In this document: one piece after another, positions 1 through 7,895 of the stretch
Layout: each line of letters opens with the position of its first letter
Position numbering within the stretch: the first letter of the stretch is position 1
From: Rhodoferax sp.
GTDB lineage: Bacteria > Pseudomonadota > Gammaproteobacteria > Burkholderiales > Burkholderiaceae_C
Direction: 5' to 3'
Length of the DNA stretch: 60,967 nt
NCBI GenBank assembly: GCA_030685025.1
Contig: JAUXWC010000008.1
Coordinates: forward strand, 1 to 60,967
The notes under the pieces: generated by a model
Told to the model about the DNA's origin: nothing
What the model saw: the letters and a program-made list of their open reading frames with translations, nothing else
Database searches by the model: none
Translations under genes and position numbers: made by a program

Positions 1-361
1 CAGCAACGGTGCTTGTCTTCATGCTGTTGAGTCCTCACGAAATGTTGCAGAATCACCCCATCGGAATTGAAAGGGGTGAGGGTGCAGAATAGATCGTGTC
101 AGCTCGGGGGAGGACTACTCCGCGTAGCGGCTTCGTCCAACCACCTTGCTCAGAGAAGGCTAACTTTGCGCAGCAAAGTTAAGCGCAGCGTGCCGGAACT
201 AAAAGGGTGGCTGCGCACGCAGTGCGTGAATCTGCGCAGCAGATAAAGCGCAACACGCTTTGCCGCCCTTTCAGTGCAGGCTCACTTTTCGAAGAAAAGT
301 TAAGCGCAGCGTGCCGGAACTACAAAGGTGGGAGGGCGCGCCGTGTGAGTGACACTGCAAG
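1..361. other. Gene-free left edge
   Basis: No convincing coding frame was found here. A short open frame on the plus strand (207-413) runs through repeat units and antisense into the pilin gene, so it is treated as noise. The stretch holds three short hairpins and a duplicated block, described separately. It lies downstream of the pilin stop codon. Confidence 0.6.
162..331. repeat. Hairpin-headed imperfect tandem repeat
   Basis: Two blocks of about 34 bp (177-210 and 298-331) are nearly identical and lie 121 bp apart; both contain TAAGCGCAGCGTGCCGGAAC. Each follows a small perfect hairpin with a three-base loop: AACTTTGC/GCAAAGTT at 162-180 and ACTTTTC/GAAAAGT at 284-300. A third, diverged unit between them has a TCTGC/GCAGA hairpin (231-243) followed by a TAAAGCGCA sequence. 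The arm sequences differ while the hairpin form is kept, which suggests the shape matters more than the bases. Confidence 0.6.
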
Positions 362-739
362 TCAAAGAATTCCAATAACGTTCGCGTTTGCGGTAGCACC
401 ACCAGCCGTCTGAGTCACGACGCAAACGTTGTCACCTGCGGCCAAGACATTCACTGCAACCGTATAGCCGGTCGGAATTCCACCCTGCATGATCGCTGTT
501 ACCGCCGTATTACACGCGAGAGCTTGCGTGGCGGCACCCTTCGTGGCGTTGGCGCTGCGAGCTGCATAGTTCACGGCACTGGCGGAGTTGATTCCACCCA
601 CCACACCCAGCAACGCCGCGGTCTGTGCGTCGCTCTTCAAATCAACAAACTTCGGAATCGCCACCGCCGCCAGAATACCGAGGATCACGATCACCATCAC
701 CAACTCAATCAATGTAAAGCCGCGTTGCTGTTGTTTCAT
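362..739 (-). CDS. mshA: Type IV prepilin, MSHA pilin-like
   Basis: The product is a 125-residue type IV prepilin. A short basic leader ends at Gly7 and is followed by Phe8 (+1) and Glu12 (+5), the classic prepilin peptidase and assembly signature. A hydrophobic alpha-1 segment spans about residues 8-29. Two cysteines, Cys76 and Cys106, probably form the C-terminal disulfide loop. The start at 739 is preferred over a longer frame to 829 because AAGGTGG lies 6 bases upstream and the prepilin leader begins there. The downstream-strand neighbours are an MshG-like protein and an MshE-like ATPase, which supports MSHA-type assignment. It is short for MshA, and the minor-pilin genes are not in the window. 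It could instead be another type IVa pilin. Confidence 0.85.
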   Translation of the reverse strand: MKQQQRGFTLIELVMVIVILGILAAVAIPKFVDLKSDAQTAALLGVVGGINSASAVNYAARSANATKGAATQALACNTAVTAIMQGGIPTGYTVAVNVLAAGDNVCVVTQTAGGATANANVIGIL

Positions 740-972
740 ATTGTCCACCTTAAAGAAAATGCTCAAGAAAAAGAAAAATCGCCAAGGATCGACTCCAACG
801 CCGTCCATGCCCCGTGCGTGCACGCCCAAATTTTACGCCGCAAACTGTAAACGCCACTACAAGTCTGACCCATATAGTTTAGCTTTAGTTCAACAGTAAC
901 AACACCTTACTGCCATTGTTTCGAGGTTTACTGACGGAACTTCGGTGCGCCGACGTCATGCTAGCGACCCAG
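740..972. other. Pilin leader and promoter region
   Basis: A 233-bp gap separates the mshG-like stop from the pilin start, much larger than the 7-bp gap between mshE and mshG. The pilin gene therefore probably has its own promoter here. The AT-rich tract at about 871-880 (minus strand TAAACTATAT) is a plausible -10 region, but no clean -35 or sigma-54 site could be settled by eye. Confidence 0.35.
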
Positions 973-2211
973 CTAACCGCCGCCACGCCCCATCGCCGCC
1001 TGCCCCAGGTTCCATAAGGGCAGAAATACCCCCAGCGCGAGCAGCAGCACCAACACCGCGATCAACGCCAGCAGGATCGGCTCGATCGCGGCCGACAGGC
1101 CCTTGATGCTGTAGTCGGTCTCACGCTCGTACATCTCCGCGATTTCGAACAACAAGGCGTCGAGTTCACCGGTCTCCTCGCCGACCGAGATCATCTGCAG
1201 CACCACCGGGGTGAACACGCCACTGGCCGCTGCACAGCGTGAGATGCTCTCACCGCGCTCGATCCCGTCGCGCATTTGCTCGATGCGGCTGCCGATGTAG
1301 GCGTTGTCAACCGTCTGTGCCACCACCGTCAAGGCTTGCACCAGCGGCACGCCGCTCTGGCTGGACAGGGCGAAGCTGCGCGCAAAGCGCGCCAGGGTGC
1401 CCTTCAAAATGATGTCCCCGACGATAGGAAGCATGAGTTTGCGGCGGTCCCACCGGTAGCGTCCTTGCGTGGTGCGCAGATAGGCGCGCCAGGCCACCGC
1501 CAGGACAACCGCCAGCGCGATCAGCAGCGGCCACCAGGCAATCATCCAACCCGAGAAAGCCAGCAGGCCGCGGGTGATGAGGGGCAACTGCGCGTTGAAG
1601 CCTTCAAAGACCTTGGCAAAGACCGGAATGACAAAGATATTGATGATGACCAACGCAATGGTCATGGCCACTAACACGAATGACGGATAGCGCATGGCCT
1701 GCTTGATGCGTTCGCGCACGTCGCGCTCGAACTCCAGGTGCTGCGACAGGCGCAAGAACACTTCAGTCAAGCGCCCGGTCATCTCCCCCACGCGAATCAT
1801 GGACACGTAGAAAGCCCCAAACAGGGCCGGATGGCGAGCCATGGCGGTCGACAGCTCGCGCCCCTGGTCGAGACTGGCGCGAATGTCCTTGAGTACATCC
1901 ACCATGGCGGGCTTGTTGGACGAGGCCTCCAGACCAGCAAAGGCACGCAGGATCGGCACACCGGCCTTGTTGAGGGTGTACATCTGGCGCGAGAACACCA
2001 CCATGTCTTCGATCGTCACCCCCTTGCGCTGCAGGCGGCTCCACCAGCCGTCTCCCGTCTCGCCAACGGTTTCTGGCGCCAGCCCGATATGCACCGGCGC
2101 AACCCCAATGGCCATCAACTGGTCCACGACACCGGATTCGGTCAGGGCGTCAAGCCGCCCCTGCACCAACTCGCCACGGTTGTTGCGTCCACGCCAGGCG
2201 TAAGCGGCCAT
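973..2211 (-). CDS. mshG: MSHA/type II secretion inner-membrane protein (GspF family)
   Basis: This is a 412-residue polytopic platform protein of the GspF/PilC family. It probably couples the assembly ATPase to pilin polymerisation in the inner membrane. Two T2SF repeats are visible: the first begins near the stretch MVVFSRQMYTLNKAGVPIL and the second near the stretch LARFARSFALSSQSGVPLV. Hydrophobic helices follow each repeat and close the C terminus. The start at 2211 is chosen because the sequence becomes family-like from MAAYAWRG and this ATG lies 7 bp after the mshE stop. An upstream extension to 2301 would overlap mshE. Probably cotranscribed with mshE. Confidence 0.88.
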   Translation of the reverse strand: MAAYAWRGRNNRGELVQGRLDALTESGVVDQLMAIGVAPVHIGLAPETVGETGDGWWSRLQRKGVTIEDMVVFSRQMYTLNKAGVPILRAFAGLEASSNKPAMVDVLKDIRASLDQGRELSTAMARHPALFGAFYVSMIRVGEMTGRLTEVFLRLSQHLEFERDVRERIKQAMRYPSFVLVAMTIALVIINIFVIPVFAKVFEGFNAQLPLITRGLLAFSGWMIAWWPLLIALAVVLAVAWRAYLRTTQGRYRWDRRKLMLPIVGDIILKGTLARFARSFALSSQSGVPLVQALTVVAQTVDNAYIGSRIEQMRDGIERGESISRCAAASGVFTPVVLQMISVGEETGELDALLFEIAEMYERETDYSIKGLSAAIEPILLALIAVLVLLLALGVFLPLWNLGQAAMGRGGG

Positions 2212-2218
2212 GCTGCGT

Positions 2219-3976
2219 TCAGTCCTGCTCGTCGACGTCAAAACCGATTCGCAGCGCTTCGGCCAGCGACGTGCGTCCCTGGCGCACCAACTCCAGCACA
2301 TGGTGCGCCAGCGTGCGGCCCTGCATGCGCTCGCGCGCCGCCTGCATGAAGCGCGCTGGGTCGGATCGGGATGCAGCTTGCGTCAGCACGGCGTCCATCT
2401 CCAGCATCTCATACACGCCCTGACGGCCGGCATAACCGGTGCCGTTGCACGCCGAACAGCCCCGGCCGCGCTTGGGCTCGACGGCGGACACGGCGCCGTC
2501 GAGCATGCTATCCAGCCAAGCCTGCTCTTGGGCGCTGGGCAGTTGGGTCTGGGCACACACTTCGCAATTGAGCCGAACCAGGCGCTGGGCGATCACGGCC
2601 TGCAGCGAGGTTGCCACCATGAATGGCGGCACCCCCATGTCAAGCAGTCGAAACGGCGTACTGATGGCATCACGGGTATGCAGAGTTGACAATACCAAGT
2701 GCCCGGTGATGGCGGCGCGCAGGCCGATCTCCGCCGTCTCGGTATCGCGCATTTCACCGACCAGAATCACATCCGGGTCCTGACGCAAGGTGGCGCGCAG
2801 CACGCGGGCGAAGTCCAGCTCAATCTTGTCGTTGACCTGCACCTGGGTGATGCCCGGCAAGCGATACTCGATCGGGTCTTCGACGGTGATCACTTTGAGC
2901 TCGGCGGCGTTGATCTCGCCCAGCGCGGCATAGAGGGTGGTGGTCTTGCCCGAGCCAGTCGGTCCGGTGACCAGGATCAGGCCCGCACTGCGCCCGAGCA
3001 CCTCACGGAAGCGCTTGAGCATGGCCTCGGGCATGCCAATCCGGTCAAGCCCGCGCAAAGCGGCGCCGTGGCTCAGCAGGCGCATCACCACCGATTCACC
3101 GTAACTGGTTGGCAGGGTGGACAGGCGCACATCCAGCGTCTGATCGCGCAAGCGCACGCTGAACCGGCCGTCTTGCGGCAAGCGTTTCTCGGAAATGTCC
3201 AGCCCGGCCATCAGCTTCAGGCGCTGCGCCAGCGCGGCGGCAACCCGCTTGTCGGCCTGGGTCTGGGTCTGCAAGACGCCATCGACCCGCACCCGGATCT
3301 GCAACCCGGCCTCCTGCGGCTCGATGTGAACATCCGACGCCCCAACCTGCATGGCATCCTCGAACATCGACTGCAGCAAACGCACCACCGGCGCGCCTTC
3401 AATGCCCGCGGTAGCGGTCAGCTCGCCAAAATCGACCGCCTCGCCCAGGTCTTTTTCCAGCGCGCGCGCCAGGCCGCTGATTTCTTCGGTGCGACGGTAC
3501 AAACGGTCAAAGGCCAGCGCCAACTGGCTGTCGGCAACGGCGGCAATGACAATGCTGCGCTTGAGCAGCCGGGTCAGTTCATCGAAGGCAAACAGATCCA
3601 GTGGATCCGCCAGCGCGACCAGCAGACTGTCGCCCTTGTCTTCCAGCACCAGGGCCCGAAAGCGGCGCGCGGCCGACTCGGGCAGCAGTTTGGTGACATC
3701 GGCGCGAAAAGGAAAAGTCTTGAGATTGACGAACGGAATACGCAGTTGCCGGGCCAGTCCGTTGGCCAGCAGCTCTTCGGTGATGATGCCGCTCTCGATC
3801 AGCAGCCGCCCCATCTTCTTGCCGGTCTGGCGTTGCAGTTCCAGTGTTTGCTGCAACTGCTCCTGCGAGATCAGTCGCTGCTGGACCAGCACATCACCCA
3901 AGCGCAGCTTTTCCGGTCGCCCGGGGACGGGGCGCAAGCCCTCAGGCGCGGGGGGCGCGGTAGCTGCCATGTTCAT
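2219..3976 (-). CDS. mshE: Type IV pilus assembly ATPase, MshE-like
   Basis: This is a 585-residue GspE/PilB-family extension ATPase. An MshEN-type N-terminal domain covers about residues 25-130; in MshE this domain binds cyclic di-GMP, so the same is possible here. The ATPase core has Walker [11 protein letters not shown] at about 335-345, an Asp box (TVEDPIEY) and a His box. Near the C terminus a tetracysteine zinc site (CEVC then CSAC) is present. The start at 3976 follows AGGAA with 6 bases of spacing; the frame upstream runs through the dispersed hairpin repeat and is not protein-like. First gene of the mshE-mshG pair. A GGDEF protein is encoded in this window, but no link is shown. Confidence 0.9.
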   Translation of the reverse strand: MNMAATAPPAPEGLRPVPGRPEKLRLGDVLVQQRLISQEQLQQTLELQRQTGKKMGRLLIESGIITEELLANGLARQLRIPFVNLKTFPFRADVTKLLPESAARRFRALVLEDKGDSLLVALADPLDLFAFDELTRLLKRSIVIAAVADSQLALAFDRLYRRTEEISGLARALEKDLGEAVDFGELTATAGIEGAPVVRLLQSMFEDAMQVGASDVHIEPQEAGLQIRVRVDGVLQTQTQADKRVAAALAQRLKLMAGLDISEKRLPQDGRFSVRLRDQTLDVRLSTLPTSYGESVVMRLLSHGAALRGLDRIGMPEAMLKRFREVLGRSAGLILVTGPTGSGKTTTLYAALGEINAAELKVITVEDPIEYRLPGITQVQVNDKIELDFARVLRATLRQDPDVILVGEMRDTETAEIGLRAAITGHLVLSTLHTRDAISTPFRLLDMGVPPFMVATSLQAVIAQRLVRLNCEVCAQTQLPSAQEQAWLDSMLDGAVSAVEPKRGRGCSACNGTGYAGRQGVYEMLEMDAVLTQAASRSDPARFMQAARERMQGRTLAHHVLELVRQGRTSLAEALRIGFDVDEQD

Positions 3977-3993
3977 GGTCGATTCCTGAAACG

Positions 3994-4050
3994 TTGCGGG
4001 ACAGACCGCGGCGCGGCATAGCTCTGTCCTCAACTAATTGTCGGCTATTC
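3994..4050 (-). repeat. Dispersed hairpin leader element, copy 1 (mshE)
   Basis: Read on the minus strand, the order is GACAATTAGTTGAG, then GGACAGA, a loop, TCTGTCC, GCAACG and TTTCAGGAA. The AGGAA at the end serves as the mshE ribosome-binding site. The loop is longer and GC-rich compared with copies at clpP and kbl. Flanking motifs are the diverged form of those in the other copies. Confidence 0.75.
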
Positions 4051-4105
4051 GAAGAACCCCAAAAATGATAGCACGCGGCGCCCCTCTCATGGGGCCAAAC
4101 AGCGA

Positions 4106-4139
4106 ACATCCAACATCCTGCGATCAGTTGGGGACATCC
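4106..4139 (+). repeat. Degenerate inverted piece of the hairpin element
   Basis: On the plus strand this reads CCAACATCC, then GATCAGTTG, then GGGACATCC. It matches the first half of the element (CCAACATCC GACAATCAGTTGAGGACAGA) with several substitutions and has lost the second hairpin arm. It is the only piece seen in the opposite orientation and lies about 60 bp from copy 1. Confidence 0.45.
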
Positions 4140-4177
4140 TAATCCGCTCTGGTCGGGCCGCCGGGCGACCGCCGTTG

Positions 4178-4813
4178 TCAGTGCAAGTGCCGCGGCTTGC
4201 GCCCACCGCCGTGGCCACCGCCGCCATGCCCGCCACCGGGTCCGCTTCGTGGCGTGCGTCCCATGTCCAGGGAACTGACCAGCGCATCAAAACGCAGCGC
4301 AAACAGCTTGTCGATCTCGGCGACCACGCCGCCGAGTTCGGCGCCCTCAAAGTGACGCTCCATCATGTTCACCACGTCCTGCACCAGCAGGTCACGCTGC
4401 ACCTGCATGATCGCGGCTGGATTGGGACCGACAAACAGCATCAGGAAATCGTCGCGCGACTCGACGTCGGACTCTTCGTCTTCCTCGTCAAAATCCGCGT
4501 CGTAAAACGTGACCTCGATGGCCGCGCCGGTTTCCGCCAATTCATTGAGGTTCATGCACATCTCGTCCAGGGTCTGGCGGAAGTCATCGCCACCCGAGAC
4601 CGTCCAGCACAACTGAAGCAGATGTCCGGGTGCGTCGAACTGGATGCCAGGTTCGTCTTCGTACGAACTCGTCGCGCCCTCAACCAAAGAGCGCGAACCG
4701 GCGTACTTCCAGATCGGCTTGAGGGCTTCCTGAATCTGCTCGAAGCCAACCTCTTTGCGCAAGGCAACCTGGCCGTGAACGTGGATCTCAAAAGGCGTGT
4801 CGTAGCTTGGCAT
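4178..4813 (-). CDS. Conserved hypothetical protein with Gly/His-rich tail
   Basis: The 211-residue product was not recognised as a named family with confidence. It is acidic in the middle, with the cluster DADFDEEDEESDVESRDD around residues 105-123. No signal peptide or membrane segment is visible. The last 25 or so residues alternate glycine and histidine (GGGHGGGGHGGGRKPRHLH), which could bind a metal such as nickel, zinc or copper, as Gly/His tails do in some metallochaperones. It ends convergent to nothing obvious and lies between tRNA-Leu and the pilus genes. Codon pattern and the stable frame support a real gene. Confidence 0.7.
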   Translation of the reverse strand: MPSYDTPFEIHVHGQVALRKEVGFEQIQEALKPIWKYAGSRSLVEGATSSYEDEPGIQFDAPGHLLQLCWTVSGGDDFRQTLDEMCMNLNELAETGAAIEVTFYDADFDEEDEESDVESRDDFLMLFVGPNPAAIMQVQRDLLVQDVVNMMERHFEGAELGGVVAEIDKLFALRFDALVSSLDMGRTPRSGPGGGHGGGGHGGGRKPRHLH

Positions 4814-4828
4814 GTCGTACTCGTGTAG

Positions 4829-4922
4829 TGGTGCCCGGGACCGGGGTCGAACCGGTACGCCCCTTATGCAGGAAAGCGGCGGATTTTAAGTCCGCAGTGT
4901 CTACCAATTTCACCACCCGGGC
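4829..4922 (-). tRNA. tRNA-Leu (anticodon TAA)
   Basis: The minus strand folds as a cloverleaf with acceptor arms GCCCGGG/CCCGGGC, a D-arm, an anticodon stem around TTAAAAT with anticodon TAA, a long class II variable arm and a TTCGA T-loop. The terminal CCA is encoded (4829-4831). Confidence 0.95.
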
Positions 4923-4944
4923 AATCATGGCGCCTATTGTGAAA

Positions 4945-4977
4945 CAAAAAAGCCTCGTCAGTTATGGTTGACGAGGC
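4945..4977 (-). terminator. Rho-independent terminator after tRNA-Cys
   Basis: GCCTCGTCA and TGACGAGGC (4952-4960 and 4969-4977) form a 9-bp stem with an 8-base loop. On the minus strand it is followed by a run of T. It lies between tRNA-Cys and tRNA-Leu and would separate their transcripts. Confidence 0.85.
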
Positions 4978-5006
4978 ACTTTTCACCAAAGATCAAAAGC
5001 TTAAGC

Positions 5007-5080
5007 TGGAGGCGCGACCCAGAGTCGAACTGGGCTCCACGGATTTGCAATCCGTTGCATAACCGATTTGCTATCGCGCC
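5007..5080 (-). tRNA. tRNA-Cys (anticodon GCA)
   Basis: The minus strand shows acceptor arms GGCGCGA/TCGCGCC, the anticodon loop TTGCAAA with anticodon GCA, a T-arm with TTCGA, a U73 discriminator as usual for tRNA-Cys, and an encoded CCA. Confidence 0.95.
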
Positions 5081-5093
5081 GTTTTTTCTGACG

Positions 5094-5121
5094 AAAAAGG
5101 GAAGCCTGAGCTTCCCTTTTT
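5094..5121. terminator. Bidirectional terminator between tRNA-Gly and tRNA-Cys
   Basis: A perfect stem GGGAAGC/GCTTCCC with a CTGA loop is flanked by A5 on one side and T5 on the other, so it can end transcription in either direction. For the minus-strand tRNA-Gly it sits 10 bases past the CCA. Confidence 0.85.
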
Positions 5122-5129
5122 CTGGAATG

Positions 5130-5205
5130 TGGAGCGGGAAAAGAGTCTCGAACTCTCGACCTCAACCTTGGCAAGGTTGCGCTCTACCAACTGAGCTATT
5201 CCCGC
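5130..5205 (-). tRNA. tRNA-Gly (anticodon GCC)
   Basis: The minus strand has acceptor arms GCGGGAA/TTCCCGC, D-arm AGCTCAGTTGGTAGAGC, anticodon loop TTGCCAA with anticodon GCC, a TTCGA T-loop and an encoded CCA. Confidence 0.96.
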
Positions 5206-5276
5206 GTTTCAAGCCTCAAATTATAGCGCACTTCTTTGGCCAAATCCGAGACCCTTTTTTATTTTGAGCAAACTTT

Positions 5277-7721
5277 TTAGTGCTTGACCGAACCGGTCAT
5301 TTCAGGCGCCGCTGCGGCGGTGGCCGCCACCGGGGCAACGCCAACCACTTCGTCCTCTGGCAAGGGCGTGGGCATGCGCTCCAGCGCCAATTCCAGCACC
5401 TTGTCGATCCACCTTACCGGGATGATTTCCAGACCATTTTTGACGTTCTCGGGGATCTCCTGCAGGTCCTTGGCGTTTTCCTCCGGGATCAACACGGTCT
5501 TGATGCCACCACGCAGGGCGGCGAGCAGCTTTTCCTTGAGACCCCCAATCGCCGTAACCTCACCACGCAGGGTGATCTCGCCAGTCATCGCCACATCACT
5601 GCGCACCGGAATGCCGGTCATCGCCGAGACAAAGGCGGTGGTCATCGCAGCGCCGGCACTGGGACCATCTTTCGGCGTGGCGCCATCCGGTACGTGGATG
5701 TGGATATCCTTTTTCTCGAAAAATTCGTCCTTGATACCCAGACGATGCGAGCGGCTGCGCACCACCGTGCGGGCAGCCTCCACCGACTCCTTCATCACGT
5801 CGCCAAGCGAGCCGGTGCGCGTAATCACGCCCTTGCCCGGCATCATGGCTGCCTCGATCGTAAGCAGGTCGCCGCCAACCTCGGTCCATGCGAGACCGAC
5901 CACTTGCCCAACCTGGTTTTGCTGCTCGGCGCGGCCATAGGTGTACTTGCGAACGCCCAGGAAATCATTCAGGTTGTCGGCGCTAACCAAAACCCGGGGT
6001 GTCATCTTCTTGAGTTGCAGGCCTTTGACGACTTTTCGGCAGATCTTGGACAGTTCCCGTTCCAGCGAACGAACGCCGGCTTCGCGGGTGTAGTAGCGCA
6101 CGATGTCGCGCACTGCGTCCTCACCCACCAGCAGTTCTTCCTCCTTGACGCCGTTGTTCTTCAGTTGCTTGGGCAGCAAGTATTTGAGGGCAATGCTGGT
6201 CTTCTCGTCCTCGGTGTAGCCCGACAGACGAATTACTTCCATGCGATCGAGCAAGGCTGACGGAATATTCATGGAGTTGGAAGTCGCCACGAACATCACA
6301 TCGCTGAGGTCAAAATCAACCTCCACATAGTGGTCGCCAAACTTGTGGTTCTGCTCCGGGTCCAGCACCTCCAGCAAGGCGCTCGAAGGATCACCCCGGA
6401 AGTCGGTGCCCAGTTTGTCGATTTCATCAAGCAAGAACAAGGGGTTGCGGGTGCCCACCTTGGACAGGCTTTGCAACACCTTACCGGGCATTGCGCCAAT
6501 GTAGGTGCGGCGGTGGCCACGAATTTCGGCTTCGTCACGCATGCCGCCCAAAGCCATGCGCACGTACTTGCGCCCAGTCGCCTTGGCAATCGACTGACCA
6601 AGCGAGGTCTTGCCCACGCCGGGTGGCCCGACCAGGCACAGGATCGGCGCCTTGAGCTTGTCCACGCGTTGCTGCACGGCAAGGTATTCAAGGATGCGGT
6701 CCTTGACCTTGTCCAGGCCAAAGTGGTCCTCGTTGAGCACCGTCTCGGCGTGGCCCAGGTTATGCTTGATCTTGGTCTTGTTGCTCCACGGCAACCCGGT
6801 CAGCACATCGATGTAGTTGCGCACTACCGTGGCTTCGGCCGACATTGGCGACATCAGCTTGAGTTTCTTGAGCTCGCCTTCGGCTTTCTTCAGGGCTTCC
6901 TTGGGCATCTTGGCGGACTTGATCTTTTTCTCGATCTCGTCAATGTCAGCACCCTCTTCGCCCTCGCCCAGTTCTTTCTGGATCGCCTTGACTTGTTCGT
7001 TGAGGTAGAAATCGCGCTGGTTCTTCTCCATCTGGCGCTTGACGCGCCCGCGAATCTTCTTGTCCACGTTGAGGATGTCGACCTCGCGCTCGATCTGCTC
7101 GAACAGGTTCTCCAGGCGATCCTTCACGCCCGACAAGGCCAGCACGGATTGCTTGTTGTCGAGCTTGAGCGGCAGGTGCGCGGCAATCGTGTCCGCCAAG
7201 CGGCCGGCGTCATCGATGCTGGAAATCGACGTGAGGATCTCGGGTGGAATTTTTTTGTTGAGTTTGACGTATTGGTCAAACTGCTGCATCACCGCACGTC
7301 GCAGGGCTTCGACTTCACTGGCCTTGCCGCGCGGCTTGTCCTCGATCTCGGCGCTTGCTTGGATTGGAGTGACCTCGGCGGTGAAGTAGGACTCGCCCTC
7401 GTCGATCCGGGTCACGCGCGCGCGCTGCTGGCCCTCGACCAGAACCTTGACCGTGCCGTCGGGCAACTTGAGCATCTGCAGAATGGTGGAGATGCAGCCG
7501 ACATCAAACATGTCAGAGACCAGAGGGTCATCCTTCGCGGCGGCTTTCTGCGCCACCAGCATGATGCGCCGCTCGGCCTCCATCGCCGCCTCCAGCGCCT
7601 TGATGCTCTTGGGTCGCCCCACAAACAGGGGAATGACCATGTGCGGAAATACCACCACATCGCGCAGGGGCAAAAGTGGCAATTCAATCGAAACAGCAGG
7701 CAGCGGTGTGTGGCCAGACAT
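5277..7721 (-). CDS. lon: ATP-dependent protease La (Lon)
   Basis: This is the 814-residue cytoplasmic AAA+ serine protease that degrades misfolded and regulatory proteins. Domains in order are the N-terminal LON substrate-binding domain (LPLLPLRDVVVFP near the start), a coiled-coil region, an AAA module with Walker A GPPGVGKTS and LLDEIDKLG as Walker B, and the C-terminal protease domain with the catalytic Ser in DGPSAGAAM and the catalytic Lys in GGLKEK. The start at 7721 is preferred because GAAGG lies 8 bases upstream; the frame extends further upstream without family similarity. It follows clpX, and a sigma-32-like promoter lies in the gap. Confidence 0.97.
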   Translation of the reverse strand: MSGHTPLPAVSIELPLLPLRDVVVFPHMVIPLFVGRPKSIKALEAAMEAERRIMLVAQKAAAKDDPLVSDMFDVGCISTILQMLKLPDGTVKVLVEGQQRARVTRIDEGESYFTAEVTPIQASAEIEDKPRGKASEVEALRRAVMQQFDQYVKLNKKIPPEILTSISSIDDAGRLADTIAAHLPLKLDNKQSVLALSGVKDRLENLFEQIEREVDILNVDKKIRGRVKRQMEKNQRDFYLNEQVKAIQKELGEGEEGADIDEIEKKIKSAKMPKEALKKAEGELKKLKLMSPMSAEATVVRNYIDVLTGLPWSNKTKIKHNLGHAETVLNEDHFGLDKVKDRILEYLAVQQRVDKLKAPILCLVGPPGVGKTSLGQSIAKATGRKYVRMALGGMRDEAEIRGHRRTYIGAMPGKVLQSLSKVGTRNPLFLLDEIDKLGTDFRGDPSSALLEVLDPEQNHKFGDHYVEVDFDLSDVMFVATSNSMNIPSALLDRMEVIRLSGYTEDEKTSIALKYLLPKQLKNNGVKEEELLVGEDAVRDIVRYYTREAGVRSLERELSKICRKVVKGLQLKKMTPRVLVSADNLNDFLGVRKYTYGRAEQQNQVGQVVGLAWTEVGGDLLTIEAAMMPGKGVITRTGSLGDVMKESVEAARTVVRSRSHRLGIKDEFFEKKDIHIHVPDGATPKDGPSAGAAMTTAFVSAMTGIPVRSDVAMTGEITLRGEVTAIGGLKEKLLAALRGGIKTVLIPEENAKDLQEIPENVKNGLEIIPVRWIDKVLELALERMPTPLPEDEVVGVAPVAATAAAAPEMTGSVKH

Positions 7722-7799
7722 GGGGGAAACCTTCTTTGTTACCGGTTGAAAACGAAGTTTCAATGGGGGCCGACTCAAACTCAAGTCAGCTCGTAGCTA

Positions 7800-7827
7800 A
7801 TATGGACTGAAAGCGGTGTTTTTCAAC
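7800..7827 (-). promoter_or_regulatory. Sigma-32-like heat-shock promoter of lon
   Basis: On the minus strand GTTGAA is followed after 14 bases by GTCCATAT, close to the sigma-32 consensus CTTGAA and CCCCATNT. It lies about 80 bp upstream of the lon start, within the clpX-lon gap. Heat-shock control of lon is established in other proteobacteria; here it is inferred from the site. Confidence 0.5.
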
Positions 7828-7895
7828 CCTGTCGACATTATTGATGGGCCAGTGCGCGCCCAAGGCCGAATGATCGAGCGCAATCACCCGGCAAA

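Noticed and set aside
3985-4033. N-terminal extensions starting with MRTEL at mshE, clpP and kbl
   Set aside because: The same residues appear at unrelated genes because they are translated hairpin element, not protein.
4968-5267. Open frame of 99 codons
   Set aside because: It runs straight through tRNA-Cys, a terminator and tRNA-Gly.
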